DNA from: Betaproteobacteria bacterium
GTDB lineage: Bacteria; Pseudomonadota; Gammaproteobacteria; Burkholderiales; SG8-39
Reading direction: 5' to 3'
Length of the DNA stretch: 64,000 bases
Assembly (NCBI GenBank): GCA_009693435.1
Contig: SHXF01000004.1
Coordinates: forward strand, 1 to 64,000
Below the pieces are notes generated by a model that saw nothing but the letters and a program-made list of their open reading frames with translations, was not told the origin of the DNA and ran no database searches. Below, in pieces: positions 16,119 through 23,836 of this stretch (within the stretch, counting starts at the first letter, position 1; each line of letters starts with the position of its first letter). The translations under genes were made by a program, and so were the position numbers.

Positions 16119-17693
16119 ATGAGCCCCGCCGCTATCGCCGCCAAGCGCAGCGCTGCCGCTGCACCGGACCTGGAGCGCTTTCGCCTGCGCCGCCTGGTCG
16201 AATCCTGGGAGAAAGAAGGCGAACTCGAGGTCATCGGCGAGCAGGTCGATCTCATCGATCTCGGGGCGCGGCTCGACGGCAATCCGAAGGCGGTGCTGTT
16301 TCGCGCCGCCGGGCCGGAGAAGGCCGAGGTGGTGGGTAACGTCATGGGCAGCCGGCGGCGTCTGGCGCTGTCGTTCGGGGTTTCCGAAAATGATCTGCGC
16401 GCCGAAGTGACCCGACGGCTTGATACCCAGATCACCCCGGTCGAAGTCCCTTCCTCCGAGGCGCCGGTGCAGCAGGTGGTGTGGACCGGCAGCGACGCCG
16501 ATTTCACGCGCCTGCCGGTGCACCTGCAACACAGCGAGGACGGCGGGCCGTACATTTCGGCGAGCATCGACATCACCCGCAGCCTGGACGGCGCCAGGCG
16601 CAACGTCGGCTATCGCCGCATGATGCTGCGCGGGCGGCACGAAGCCGGCATCGACCTGGTCGCGCCGAGCGACCTGCGCGCGCTGTACGGCGAGTACGTC
16701 AAGCGCAAGGAGCGCATGCCGGTCGCGTTCGTGGTTGGATCGCATCCCGCCGATGGCGTCGCGGCCACCAGCATGTCGCCGGTGGCGGACGAGATCGCGC
16801 TGATGGGCGGCCTGCGCGGCGCCGCGGTGCCGCTGGTGCGCTGCGCCAGCATCGATGCGCAAGTCCCCGCCGACGCCGAAGTGGTGCTCGAAGGCTATCT
16901 CGACGAGCGCGGCTGGGTCGAGAGCGAGGGTCCGTACGGCGAGTACGTCGGTTACTACGGGCACATGAAGACCAATCCGGTGTTCCACCTGACCGCGATC
17001 ACGATGCGCCGCGATGCGCTGTTCCAGACGGTCACCATCGGCGGGCGCGCGCTTGCCAACACCGACACCGCGCAGCTGTGCGCGCTGCGCACCGAGGCGG
17101 CGGCGTGGAGCGCGCTCATGACCGCGGTGCGCGAGCCGGTCGCGGTCTACGCCACGCCGTCGGCGGGCGGCATGTACAACCTGCGCCTGGCGCTGCGCCA
17201 GCGTTATCCGGGCGAAGTGCGCAATGCAATCGCGGCGGTGTTCGGTTCCAACGCCGACGTCAAGCACGTGTTCGTGGTGGACGAGGACATCGACATCTAT
17301 TCCGACGCGCAGATGGAATGGGCCTTCGCCACGCGCTTCCAGGCGGACCGCGATCTGGTGGTGGCGGGTGGCTTTCGCGTCATCCCGCTCGACCCCTCGC
17401 TGCTCGGCAGCCGCACCGGCGCCAAGGCGGGCTTCGACCTCACCTTCCCGTTCGGCTGGAACCGCGACAGCGATTTCCGCGTGCCCGAAGCGCCGAAGCT
17501 CGCGCAGCGGCCGCGGCAGACGGTGCGCGAGGCGCTGCAATCCGGGCCGCGGAGTTTTCTCGAGCTGATGGAGGCCACCGGCAGCCGCGACGGACGGGAC
17601 GTCGTCATCGCGCTCGACGCGGTGCGGCAGGCGCTCGGCCTGGACCGGACAACAGACGGCAAATATCAAATCAAGGGAGAAACGAAATCATGA
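16119..17693 (+). CDS. UbiD family (prenylated-FMN) decarboxylase
   Basis: 524 aa, ATG 16119 with GAGGAG upstream. The UbiD fold reversibly decarboxylates aromatic or alpha,beta-unsaturated acids using prenyl-FMN made by UbiX, which is not in the window. Conserved blocks are DFTRLPVHLQHSEDGGPYIS, SIDITRSLDGARRNVGYRRM (cofactor and Mn/K contacts) and GWVESEGPYGEYVGYYG (about residues 264-280, carrying the catalytic Glu region), then VFGSNADVKHVFVVDEDIDI. It heads an operon and its stop overlaps the binding-protein start by four bases. Coupling to an importer and CoA ligases points to an aromatic acid substrate. Confidence 0.93.
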   Translation: MSPAAIAAKRSAAAAPDLERFRLRRLVESWEKEGELEVIGEQVDLIDLGARLDGNPKAVLFRAAGPEKAEVVGNVMGSRRRLALSFGVSENDLRAEVTRRLDTQITPVEVPSSEAPVQQVVWTGSDADFTRLPVHLQHSEDGGPYISASIDITRSLDGARRNVGYRRMMLRGRHEAGIDLVAPSDLRALYGEYVKRKERMPVAFVVGSHPADGVAATSMSPVADEIALMGGLRGAAVPLVRCASIDAQVPADAEVVLEGYLDERGWVESEGPYGEYVGYYGHMKTNPVFHLTAITMRRDALFQTVTIGGRALANTDTAQLCALRTEAAAWSALMTAVREPVAVYATPSAGGMYNLRLALRQRYPGEVRNAIAAVFGSNADVKHVFVVDEDIDIYSDAQMEWAFATRFQADRDLVVAGGFRVIPLDPSLLGSRTGAKAGFDLTFPFGWNRDSDFRVPEAPKLAQRPRQTVREALQSGPRSFLELMEATGSRDGRDVVIALDAVRQALGLDRTTDGKYQIKGETKS

Positions 17694-18808
17694 GAATAAT
17701 TTACCTGGTTGCAGCCCTCGTAGCGCTGCCGGCCGCGGCGCAGGAGAAAACCTGGCTCATCGGCGAGGTGGCGCCGCTCACCGGCCCCGCGGCGACGGTC
17801 GGCACGCGCCTCAACAACGTTTCCAGGATGTGGGCGGAGGAGGTCAACGCGAAGGGCGGCATCAACGGGCGCAGGATCCAGCTCATCACCTGCAACGACG
17901 AGAACCGTCCGGAGAAGGCAGTCGCCTGCGCCCGTGACCAAATCGACAAGGGCGCGGTGATGATCTTCGGCAACTCCCTCACCGCGAGCCTGCGCGCCAT
18001 CCAGCCGCTCGTCCGCCAGGGGCCGATCCTCCTGATTCCCTCGCCCAACGTGGTGCCGGGCGCGGACAGCTACGGCTTCCAGATGAGCCCCTCGGACCTG
18101 CACCTTACCCAGGCGATCGCCCAGTACATGAAGGCGAACAAGCTCGGCAGGATAGGCATGGTCGCCGCCACCGACGCGAGCGGCGAGGTCGGCGTGGAGA
18201 GCGCGAAGAAGGTCTTCGGCGACCAGAAAATCGAGCTCAGGCTGGCGCGCATCGATCTTCGCGCCACCGACGCCACCACCCAGCTGGCGCAGGTCGCGGG
18301 CAGCGACGTGAAGCTGGTGTATTCCTCCTACACCGGCGGCGGCGCCATCACGGTGGTGAAGAGCTTCAAGATCCTCGGCCTGCCGCAGCCGCTGATGGTG
18401 AGCTACGGCAACATGAGCGAGGCCTTCGTCTCGTTGATCAAGGACGTGCGTCCGGCGCGGCTACTCGGCACCAGCGTGGCCGCCCTGTTGCCGGAGCTGC
18501 TGAGCGACGAGGGCGAGCGCCAGCGCGCGCAGTCCTTCCTGGTGTCGTACGCGAAGCGCTACCAGGAGCGGCCCGACATGATCAACCTCCTCGGCAAGGC
18601 CGAGGTCGACGTCGCCGAGGCGGTGTTGCGCAACGTCAAGAACCCCGCGGATTTCGCCGCGGTCAAGAAGTATCTCGAGAGCACGCCGATCCCGAGCATC
18701 CAGAACCAACGCTTCTCGCCGACCAACCACGTCGGCCTGGATGCCTCGAAGGTCATCATCGTCGAGCTCAAGGGCGACGGCTGGGAAAAGGCCGACCCGA
18801 TCAAGTAG
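17690..18808 (+). CDS. ABC transporter substrate-binding protein, LivK/branched-chain type
   Basis: 372 aa from ATG 17690, overlapping the ubiD-like stop (ATGA). A signal peptide (IIYLVAALVALPAAAQ) places it in the periplasm. WLIGEVAPLTGPAATVGTRL, AEEVNAKGGINGRRIQLI and DNENRPEKAV-like sequence identify the type I periplasmic fold. Members of this group bind branched amino acids or, in many betaproteobacteria and Rhodopseudomonas, aromatic acids such as p-coumarate and benzoate. The operon context (decarboxylase, CoA ligases, Rieske oxygenase) favours an aromatic ligand. Confidence 0.92.
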   Translation: MRIIYLVAALVALPAAAQEKTWLIGEVAPLTGPAATVGTRLNNVSRMWAEEVNAKGGINGRRIQLITCNDENRPEKAVACARDQIDKGAVMIFGNSLTASLRAIQPLVRQGPILLIPSPNVVPGADSYGFQMSPSDLHLTQAIAQYMKANKLGRIGMVAATDASGEVGVESAKKVFGDQKIELRLARIDLRATDATTQLAQVAGSDVKLVYSSYTGGGAITVVKSFKILGLPQPLMVSYGNMSEAFVSLIKDVRPARLLGTSVAALLPELLSDEGERQRAQSFLVSYAKRYQERPDMINLLGKAEVDVAEAVLRNVKNPADFAAVKKYLESTPIPSIQNQRFSPTNHVGLDASKVIIVELKGDGWEKADPIK

Positions 18809-18851
18809 CGGTATGAACCTACCCGAGCGCGTAGTGGCTCGAACCCAACCG

Positions 18852-18879
18852 AATCCGCCGACGTGAATCCGCCGACGTG
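18852..18879. repeat. 14-bp tandem duplication at the livH-type start codon
   Basis: aatccgccgacgtg at 18852-18865 and 18866-18879. Each copy ends in GTG, but only the second GTG (18877) is in frame with the permease. A copy-number change by slippage would move the spacing between upstream sequence and start codon. Confidence 0.7.
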
Positions 18880-19746
18880 AATCTATTTACCCAGGCCGTA
18901 ATCAGCGGTCTCATGACCGGCGCCGTCTATACGTTCCTCGGCATCGGGGTGGTCCTGGTGTACCGCACCGCGCGCATCCTCAACCTCGCGCACGGTGAGA
19001 CCTTCGCCATCACCGGGGTCGTGGCGGCGCTGCTGGTGGGCAAGGCGGGCCTGCCGCTGGGGGTGGCGCTCTCCCTCGCCATGCTGGCGGCGCTGCTGTT
19101 CGCGCTCGGCCTGCACCGTTTCGTGCTGCGGTCGCGCGCCGGGTGGCCGGCCGGGACGCTGATCCTGATCACGCTGGGGGCGGCGTTCGTGGTGCGCGGC
19201 CTGCTGATCCTGCTGGCGGGGACGGACCCTGTGTCCTTCCCCGCGCTCTTCTCCGGCACGCCGCTGCGCATCGCGGGCGGCGTGATTCCGCAGCAGGGCA
19301 TCGCCCTGGTCGTCTTCGGCTTCGGCGTTTCGGCCGCGGTCGGCGTCTATCTCGGTGCCACGCGCTCGGGCAAGCAGTTGCTCGCCGCGGCGGAGAACCC
19401 GTATGCCGCGGAGCTGCTTGGAGTTAACGTGGAACGCGCACGTCTCACTGCCTATGGCATCGCCGGGCTGCTCGGCGCGCTCGCCGGCGTGCTGCTCATT
19501 CCGCTGATTGCAGTGGACTTCCAGTCCGGCCTCGCCATGACCCTGCGCGGCTTCATCGCCGCGGCGATCTCGGGCATGTCGCCGGTGGGCGTGCTCTTCG
19601 GCGGCCTGGGGCTCGGGCTGTTCGAATCCTTCGTCGGCGCCTACATCGGTGCGCTCTACCAGGATCCGGTGATGTTCTGCATCCTGATCCTGGTCGCGCT
19701 GTCGCAGAGCCGCAACATCCGCTTCGGCGGCAGCCAGCGCGCGTGA
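18877..19746 (+). CDS. Branched-chain-type ABC transporter permease, LivH-like
   Basis: 289 aa from GTG 18877. Opens with QAVISGLMTGAVYTFLGIGV and contains RTARILNLAHGETFAITG, a signature of LivH permeases. About eight hydrophobic helices can be read, with a cytoplasmic coupling loop near AAENPYAAELLGVNVERARL. The stop overlaps the start of the fused LivM-LivG gene by four bases. It should form the membrane channel together with the LivM domain of that protein. Confidence 0.92.
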   Translation: MNLFTQAVISGLMTGAVYTFLGIGVVLVYRTARILNLAHGETFAITGVVAALLVGKAGLPLGVALSLAMLAALLFALGLHRFVLRSRAGWPAGTLILITLGAAFVVRGLLILLAGTDPVSFPALFSGTPLRIAGGVIPQQGIALVVFGFGVSAAVGVYLGATRSGKQLLAAAENPYAAELLGVNVERARLTAYGIAGLLGALAGVLLIPLIAVDFQSGLAMTLRGFIAAAISGMSPVGVLFGGLGLGLFESFVGAYIGALYQDPVMFCILILVALSQSRNIRFGGSQRA

Positions 19747-21488
19747 GGTACGCGCTATATACGCTGTGCGCGTTTCTCGCCGCGTTGGTGATCGCGCTGC
19801 CTTATCTCGGGCTGCTGCCGGCATGGACGCCCGCTCTCGCGACGGTGACCGCGTTCATGGCGCTGTCCCTCATCGGCCTCAACCTGATTTTCGGCGTCAC
19901 CGGCATGCTGGCGCTCGGCCAGGCCGCGTTCGTCGCCCTGCCCGGCTACGCCGCCGGCATACTGCAGCAATCGGCGGGCGTGCCCGGCCCGCTCGCAATC
20001 CTGCTCGGCATCGTCATCGCGGTCGCCATTGCGCGCCTCATCGCCGAGATCTTCGTGCGGCTGCCGGGCATCTACCTCGCCATCGGCACGCTCGGTTTCG
20101 CTTTCGTCGTGGAGGGTGTGGCGCGCGCCTTTCCGTCGATTACCGGCGGCGCCTCCGGGCTGGTCCTCGAGTTTCCCTTCGCAATGACCCGCAACAGCTG
20201 GTATGGGCTTGCCATTGCAAGCCTCATCGCCGGCCTGTTTTCTTTCGCCTTGCTGGTGAGAGGTTCGTTCTTGAGAACGCTGCGTCTGGTGCGTCACGAC
20301 GAGCTTGCGGCGCAGGTGCTCGGCGTCAACGTGGCGCGGGTAAAGGCCAACGTGTTTACCATCGGCAGCACGTATTCCGCCGTGGGCGGCGTGCTGCTCG
20401 CGTATTACGTCGGCGTGCTTTCGCCGGAAAGCGGCGGCGTCAACGCCTCGCTGGAGGCGCTCGCGATGGTGATCATCGGCGGCGCCGGGGCCTTGCTCGG
20501 GCCGGTGGCGGGCGCGGCGGGTGTGCAGTGGCTGTTCGCGGTCGCCGGCGGCGCCGCGCATTACGAACTGCTGGTGTACGGCCTGGGCTTCTTCCTGGTG
20601 GTGTTGTTCGCACCGGCCGGCCTGATGGGTTTATTCAAAAGGGGCTTATTCAAAGGGGGTTTATTCAAAAGGGGGTTCATAAAACAGGGTTCATCCAACA
20701 GGGGATGGTTCAAAAGTCGTGCCCTCGTGACGCCGGCACCGGGGGCGGCGGCCATTGCCGGGGCGGCACAGCCGGGACGCGAGGGCGTCTGCCTCCAGGT
20801 GGAAGGCGTCGCCAGGCACTTCGGTGGCCTGCTCGCCGTGGACGACGTGAGCTTCGAGGTGCGCTTCGGCCAGATCGTGGCGCTGATCGGCCCCAACGGC
20901 GCGGGCAAGTCGACGCTCTTCAACTGCGTCTCGGGCATCGAGCCTCTGACCAGGGGCCGGGTCATCCTGGAAGGCGTAGACGTCGGCGGCGCGCCCATCC
21001 ACCGCCGCGCCGGCGGGATCGGCCGCTCGTTCCAGGTGCCGCGCCTGGTCCCCGACATGACCGCGCTCGAGAACGTGGTCGCGCGCCTCGACCATCTTCC
21101 GCTTTCCCGCCGCCAGGGCGCCCGGGCGCAGCTCGCCGCCTTCGGCCTGGAAGACTTCGCCGAGCGCGTGGTGCGCGAAATCGGCCTGGGATTCCACAAG
21201 CTGATCGAACTGGCGCGGGCCTCGGCGGGCGATCCGCCCTTGCTGCTGCTCGACGAACCCGCGGTCGGGCTGACCGGGGACGAGGTCACGCGCCTGGCCG
21301 CGGCCCTGCGGCGGCTCAGGGCCGGGGGCGCGGCGATCCTCGTGGTCGAGCACAACATCGATTTCGTCGCCACCATTGCCGACGAAGTGCTGGTGATCGA
21401 AAGCGGAAAGCTGATCGCGCGCGGCAAGCCGGCGGACGTGATCGCCGACCCGAAAGTGCAGGAAGCGTATTTCGGAGCGCTCGCGTGA
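19743..21488 (+). CDS. Fused LivM-type permease and LivG-type ATPase
   Basis: 581 aa from GTG 19743. Residues about 1-295 are a LivM permease (LSLIGLNLIFGVTGMLALGQ, RLPGIYLAIGTLGF, IIGGAGALLGPVAGAA). Residues 296-325 are six pentapeptide repeats of the form GLFKR. Residues about 345-581 are a LivG ATPase with Walker A GPNGAGKST (about 383-391), Q-loop GGIGRSFQVPRL, Walker B PLLLLDEPAVGL and the switch His in VVEHNIDFV. The ABC signature, usually like LSYGQQR, reads IGLGFHK, losing the Ser. LivM-LivG fusions are known in proteobacteria; the basic repeat linker and the altered signature are unusual. Confidence 0.92.
   Translation: MRYALYTLCAFLAALVIALPYLGLLPAWTPALATVTAFMALSLIGLNLIFGVTGMLALGQAAFVALPGYAAGILQQSAGVPGPLAILLGIVIAVAIARLIAEIFVRLPGIYLAIGTLGFAFVVEGVARAFPSITGGASGLVLEFPFAMTRNSWYGLAIASLIAGLFSFALLVRGSFLRTLRLVRHDELAAQVLGVNVARVKANVFTIGSTYSAVGGVLLAYYVGVLSPESGGVNASLEALAMVIIGGAGALLGPVAGAAGVQWLFAVAGGAAHYELLVYGLGFFLVVLFAPAGLMGLFKRGLFKGGLFKRGFIKQGSSNRGWFKSRALVTPAPGAAAIAGAAQPGREGVCLQVEGVARHFGGLLAVDDVSFEVRFGQIVALIGPNGAGKSTLFNCVSGIEPLTRGRVILEGVDVGGAPIHRRAGGIGRSFQVPRLVPDMTALENVVARLDHLPLSRRQGARAQLAAFGLEDFAERVVREIGLGFHKLIELARASAGDPPLLLLDEPAVGLTGDEVTRLAAALRRLRAGGAAILVVEHNIDFVATIADEVLVIESGKLIARGKPADVIADPKVQEAYFGALA
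20628..20717 (+). repeat. 15-bp coding tandem repeat x6 in the LivM-LivG linker
   Basis: Six 15-bp units, first ggtttattcaaaagg, encoding GLFKR, GLFKG, GLFKR, GFIKQ, GSSNR, GWFKS. The first three are nearly identical and the last three have drifted, as in an ageing minisatellite. It joins permease and ATPase domains and is basic, so it would lie on the cytoplasmic membrane surface. Confidence 0.85.
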
Positions 21489-22192
21489 GCGCTTTCCTGA
21501 AAGTGGAAAACCTGGAGGGTGGCTACGGGCGCCTCACGGTGTTCCGGGACGTGAGCCTTGAGCTCGAGCGCGGCCAGACCCTCGGCCTGCTCGGCGCCAA
21601 TGGCGCCGGCAAGACGACGCTGATGAAGACCCTCGCCGGCGCCCTCCCCGCGAGTGCGGGCCGCATCGTGCTTCAGGGAAAAGACGTATCAGCGCTGCCT
21701 GCGTATGTGCGCGCGCGCAGCGGACTCGCGCTGGTGCCCGAAGGGCGCCACGTGCTCGCCACGCTCTCGGTGCGGGACAACCTCGCGCTGACCCGCGCCG
21801 TCGAGGGCCACCGGCCGGGGCTGCCGCCGTACGAGGAACGCCTCGCGGAGATATTCACCTTGTTTCCGGTATTGAAGGAAAGAGCCGGCCAGCTGGGCGG
21901 CTCGCTCTCCGGCGGCGAGCAGCAGATGCTCGCGATCGCGCGTGCGCTGCTGCTCAAGCCGGACATCCTGATGCTGGACGAGCCCACGCAAGGCCTGGCG
22001 CCCATCGTCATCCGCAGCCTCGCCGGCACGCTGAGCGGCCTGCGCGGCCGCTTCGGCATGATCATCGTCGAACAGAACAAAGCCTTCCTCGAAGGCCTCG
22101 CCGACCGCGTGCTGACCATGCGCGCGGGCAGCCTCACCCCAGGACTCACCCCAGGACTCACCCCAGGACTCACCGCAGGAGTCACCGCATGA
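21485..22192 (+). CDS. Branched-chain-type ABC transporter ATPase, LivF-like
   Basis: 235 aa from GTG 21485, overlapping the previous stop by four bases. Walker A GANGAGKTT (residues 37-45), LALVPEGRHVLATLSVRDNL typical of LivF, signature GGSLSGGEQQMLAIARAL, Walker B ILMLDEPTQGL and the IIVEQN switch region. It pairs with the LivG domain of the fused protein to drive the importer. The last 20 residues are a TPGL repeat made from a 12-bp tandem repeat that runs into the stop codon; LivF proteins normally end soon after the VLTMRAG-type strand. Confidence 0.93.
   Translation: MSAFLKVENLEGGYGRLTVFRDVSLELERGQTLGLLGANGAGKTTLMKTLAGALPASAGRIVLQGKDVSALPAYVRARSGLALVPEGRHVLATLSVRDNLALTRAVEGHRPGLPPYEERLAEIFTLFPVLKERAGQLGGSLSGGEQQMLAIARALLLKPDILMLDEPTQGLAPIVIRSLAGTLSGLRGRFGMIIVEQNKAFLEGLADRVLTMRAGSLTPGLTPGLTPGLTAGVTA
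22133..22192 (+). repeat. 12-bp coding tandem repeat x5 at the 3' end of the LivF gene
   Basis: Three identical units ctcaccccagga, a fourth ctcaccgcagga and a fifth gtcaccgcatga that supplies the stop codon and, inside it, the ATG of the next gene. Each unit encodes LTPG or LTAG. A copy-number change would lengthen or shorten the protein without a frameshift. Confidence 0.9.
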
Positions 22193-23037
22193 ACACCGCA
22201 AGAATGACGAAGGACGGGCTGCCCGCCGGCTTCCTCGCGCAGTCCGATGCGTTCAGCACCATCCGCTTCGAGCTGCGAGCGGACAAAATCGGCATCCTCA
22301 CGCTGAACCGGCCGGACAAGCTGAACGCGTTCGACGAGACCATGATCCGCGAGATCCGCCAGGTCATATGGCGCGCGAACTTCGACGACAACCTCCGGGT
22401 GCTGATCATCACGGGCGCGGGCCGCGCCTTCTGCTCGGGCCGCGACATCCTCGGCCTCGATTACGAGAACAACCTGCCCTCCGCGCAATACCGCGCCTAC
22501 GTGCGCGCCAACCACGAGATGCTCGACGACCTCGAGTCCATCGAGAAGCCGGTGATCGCCGCGGTGAACGGCGTGTGCGCCGGCGGCGGCGTGGAGATCG
22601 CGATCGCCTGCGACTTCCGCATCGCGGCGAAGGGCGCCGAGTTCATCCTCACCGAGAACAAGCTGGGCGTGCTGCCGGCCTCGGGCGCCTGCTCGCGTAT
22701 GATCCAGATGATCGGCATCGGCCGGCTGAAGGAGATGGTGATGGCCGCGCTGCCGGTCGGCGCGGAGCGCGCCGAGGCCATCGGCCTGGTGCACCGCGTC
22801 TGCGAGCAGGACGGGATGATGGAAGGCGCTCTGGAATTCGCGCGCCATCTGCTCGGACGCGCGCCGCTCGCGATGGGCGTGGCCAAGCAGATCATCAATA
22901 CCTGCCAGAACGTGGATACCGAGACCGGTCGGATCCTCGAGCGGCTTGGCCAGTCCATCCTTATCCGATCCGAGGATGCCCGCGAAGGTATGCTGGCATT
23001 CAGGGAAAAACGCAGTCCCGATTTCAAAAACAAATGA
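22189..23037 (+). CDS. Enoyl-CoA hydratase/isomerase (crotonase) family protein 1
   Basis: 282 aa, ATG 22189, overlapping the LivF gene by four bases. Crotonase blocks: ILTLNRPDKLNAFDETMIRE, oxyanion-hole region GRAFCSGRDILGL, NGVCAGGGVEIAIACDFRIA and LTENKLGVLPASGACSRMIQ. Both acidic positions of hydratases (in GGGVE and LTENK) are kept. The PASGACSRM block replaces the usual PGAGGTQRL, marking a distinct subgroup shared with the next gene. Acts on an acyl-CoA made by the ligases of the operon: hydration, or retro-aldol cleavage as in feruloyl-CoA hydratase-lyase. Confidence 0.9.
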   Translation: MNTARMTKDGLPAGFLAQSDAFSTIRFELRADKIGILTLNRPDKLNAFDETMIREIRQVIWRANFDDNLRVLIITGAGRAFCSGRDILGLDYENNLPSAQYRAYVRANHEMLDDLESIEKPVIAAVNGVCAGGGVEIAIACDFRIAAKGAEFILTENKLGVLPASGACSRMIQMIGIGRLKEMVMAALPVGAERAEAIGLVHRVCEQDGMMEGALEFARHLLGRAPLAMGVAKQIINTCQNVDTETGRILERLGQSILIRSEDAREGMLAFREKRSPDFKNK

Positions 23038-23047
23038 AGGAGCGAGC

Positions 23048-23836
23048 ATGAGCTACGAGACCGTGACTTTCGAGGTGCGCGACAACGGCATCGCCACGAT
23101 GACCTTGAACCGCCCCGGACAGTTGAACTGCTTCACCCAGAAAATGTTCCAGGAGTGGAGCGATGTCATCGGCAAATGCGCCTACGACAAGAAGATCAAG
23201 GTGCTGGTGATTACCGGCAACGGCCGCGCGTTTTCCTCCGGCGTGGATCTCTCGGTGCTGGGCAGCGACACGCTGGACCCGGCGCAGTTCCGCTACTACT
23301 ATCGCCAGAACCACATGGGCTTCGACAATCTCGAGGCGCTGGAGAAACCGGTGATTGCCGCCATCAATGGCATCTGCTACGGCGGCGGCGTGGAGCTCGC
23401 GCTGTCCTGCGACATCCTGCTGGGCGCGGACGACTCCCGCTACTGCCTGATCGAGAACCACATCGCCTGCATCCCGGCGAGCGGCGCCTGCAACCGCATG
23501 ATCCACTTCGTGGGTCTCGCCAAGACCAAGGAGATGGTCATCAACGCCGAGCCGATCGACGCGCAGGAAGCGTGGCGCATCGGCCTCATCAACCATGTCG
23601 TCCCGGCCAAGGACCTGCTGAAGGAAGCGTACGCCTACGCAGGGCGCCTGCTCGACAAGGCGCCCTACGCCATGGGCATGGGCAAGCACGTGATCAACCT
23701 GTGCCTCAACACCGACATGCATACCGGCCGCTACATCGAGCGCCTGGGCCAGAGCGTCCTGGTGCTCTCCGAGGACCACAAGGAAGGCATGCAGGCGTTC
23801 AAGGACAAGCGCAAACCCAAATTCAAGGGAAAGTGA
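23048..23836 (+). CDS. Enoyl-CoA hydratase/isomerase (crotonase) family protein 2
   Basis: 262 aa from ATG 23048 with AAGGAG close upstream. Close paralogue of the preceding gene: TMTLNRPGQLNCFTQKMFQE, GRAFSSGVDLSVLG, NGICYGGGVELALSCDILLG and LIENHIACIPASGACNRMI, and a shared ending (ERLGQSVLVLSEDHKEGMQA). Where the first has SGRD this has SGVD. Two diverged crotonases side by side suggest hydration followed by a cleavage or isomerisation step, or two related substrates. The stop overlaps the CoA-ligase start by one base. Confidence 0.9.
   Translation: MSYETVTFEVRDNGIATMTLNRPGQLNCFTQKMFQEWSDVIGKCAYDKKIKVLVITGNGRAFSSGVDLSVLGSDTLDPAQFRYYYRQNHMGFDNLEALEKPVIAAINGICYGGGVELALSCDILLGADDSRYCLIENHIACIPASGACNRMIHFVGLAKTKEMVINAEPIDAQEAWRIGLINHVVPAKDLLKEAYAYAGRLLDKAPYAMGMGKHVINLCLNTDMHTGRYIERLGQSVLVLSEDHKEGMQAFKDKRKPKFKGK

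Noticed and set aside
16116..17669. 517-codon reverse frame opposite the UbiD gene
   Set aside because: Antisense shadow with His/Arg/Asp-rich composition and no recognisable domain.
19766..22192. 808-codon plus-strand frame spanning the LivM-G and LivF genes
   Set aside because: Only its end (from 21485) is real, being LivF in the same frame; the rest is an alternative-frame shadow of LivM-G.
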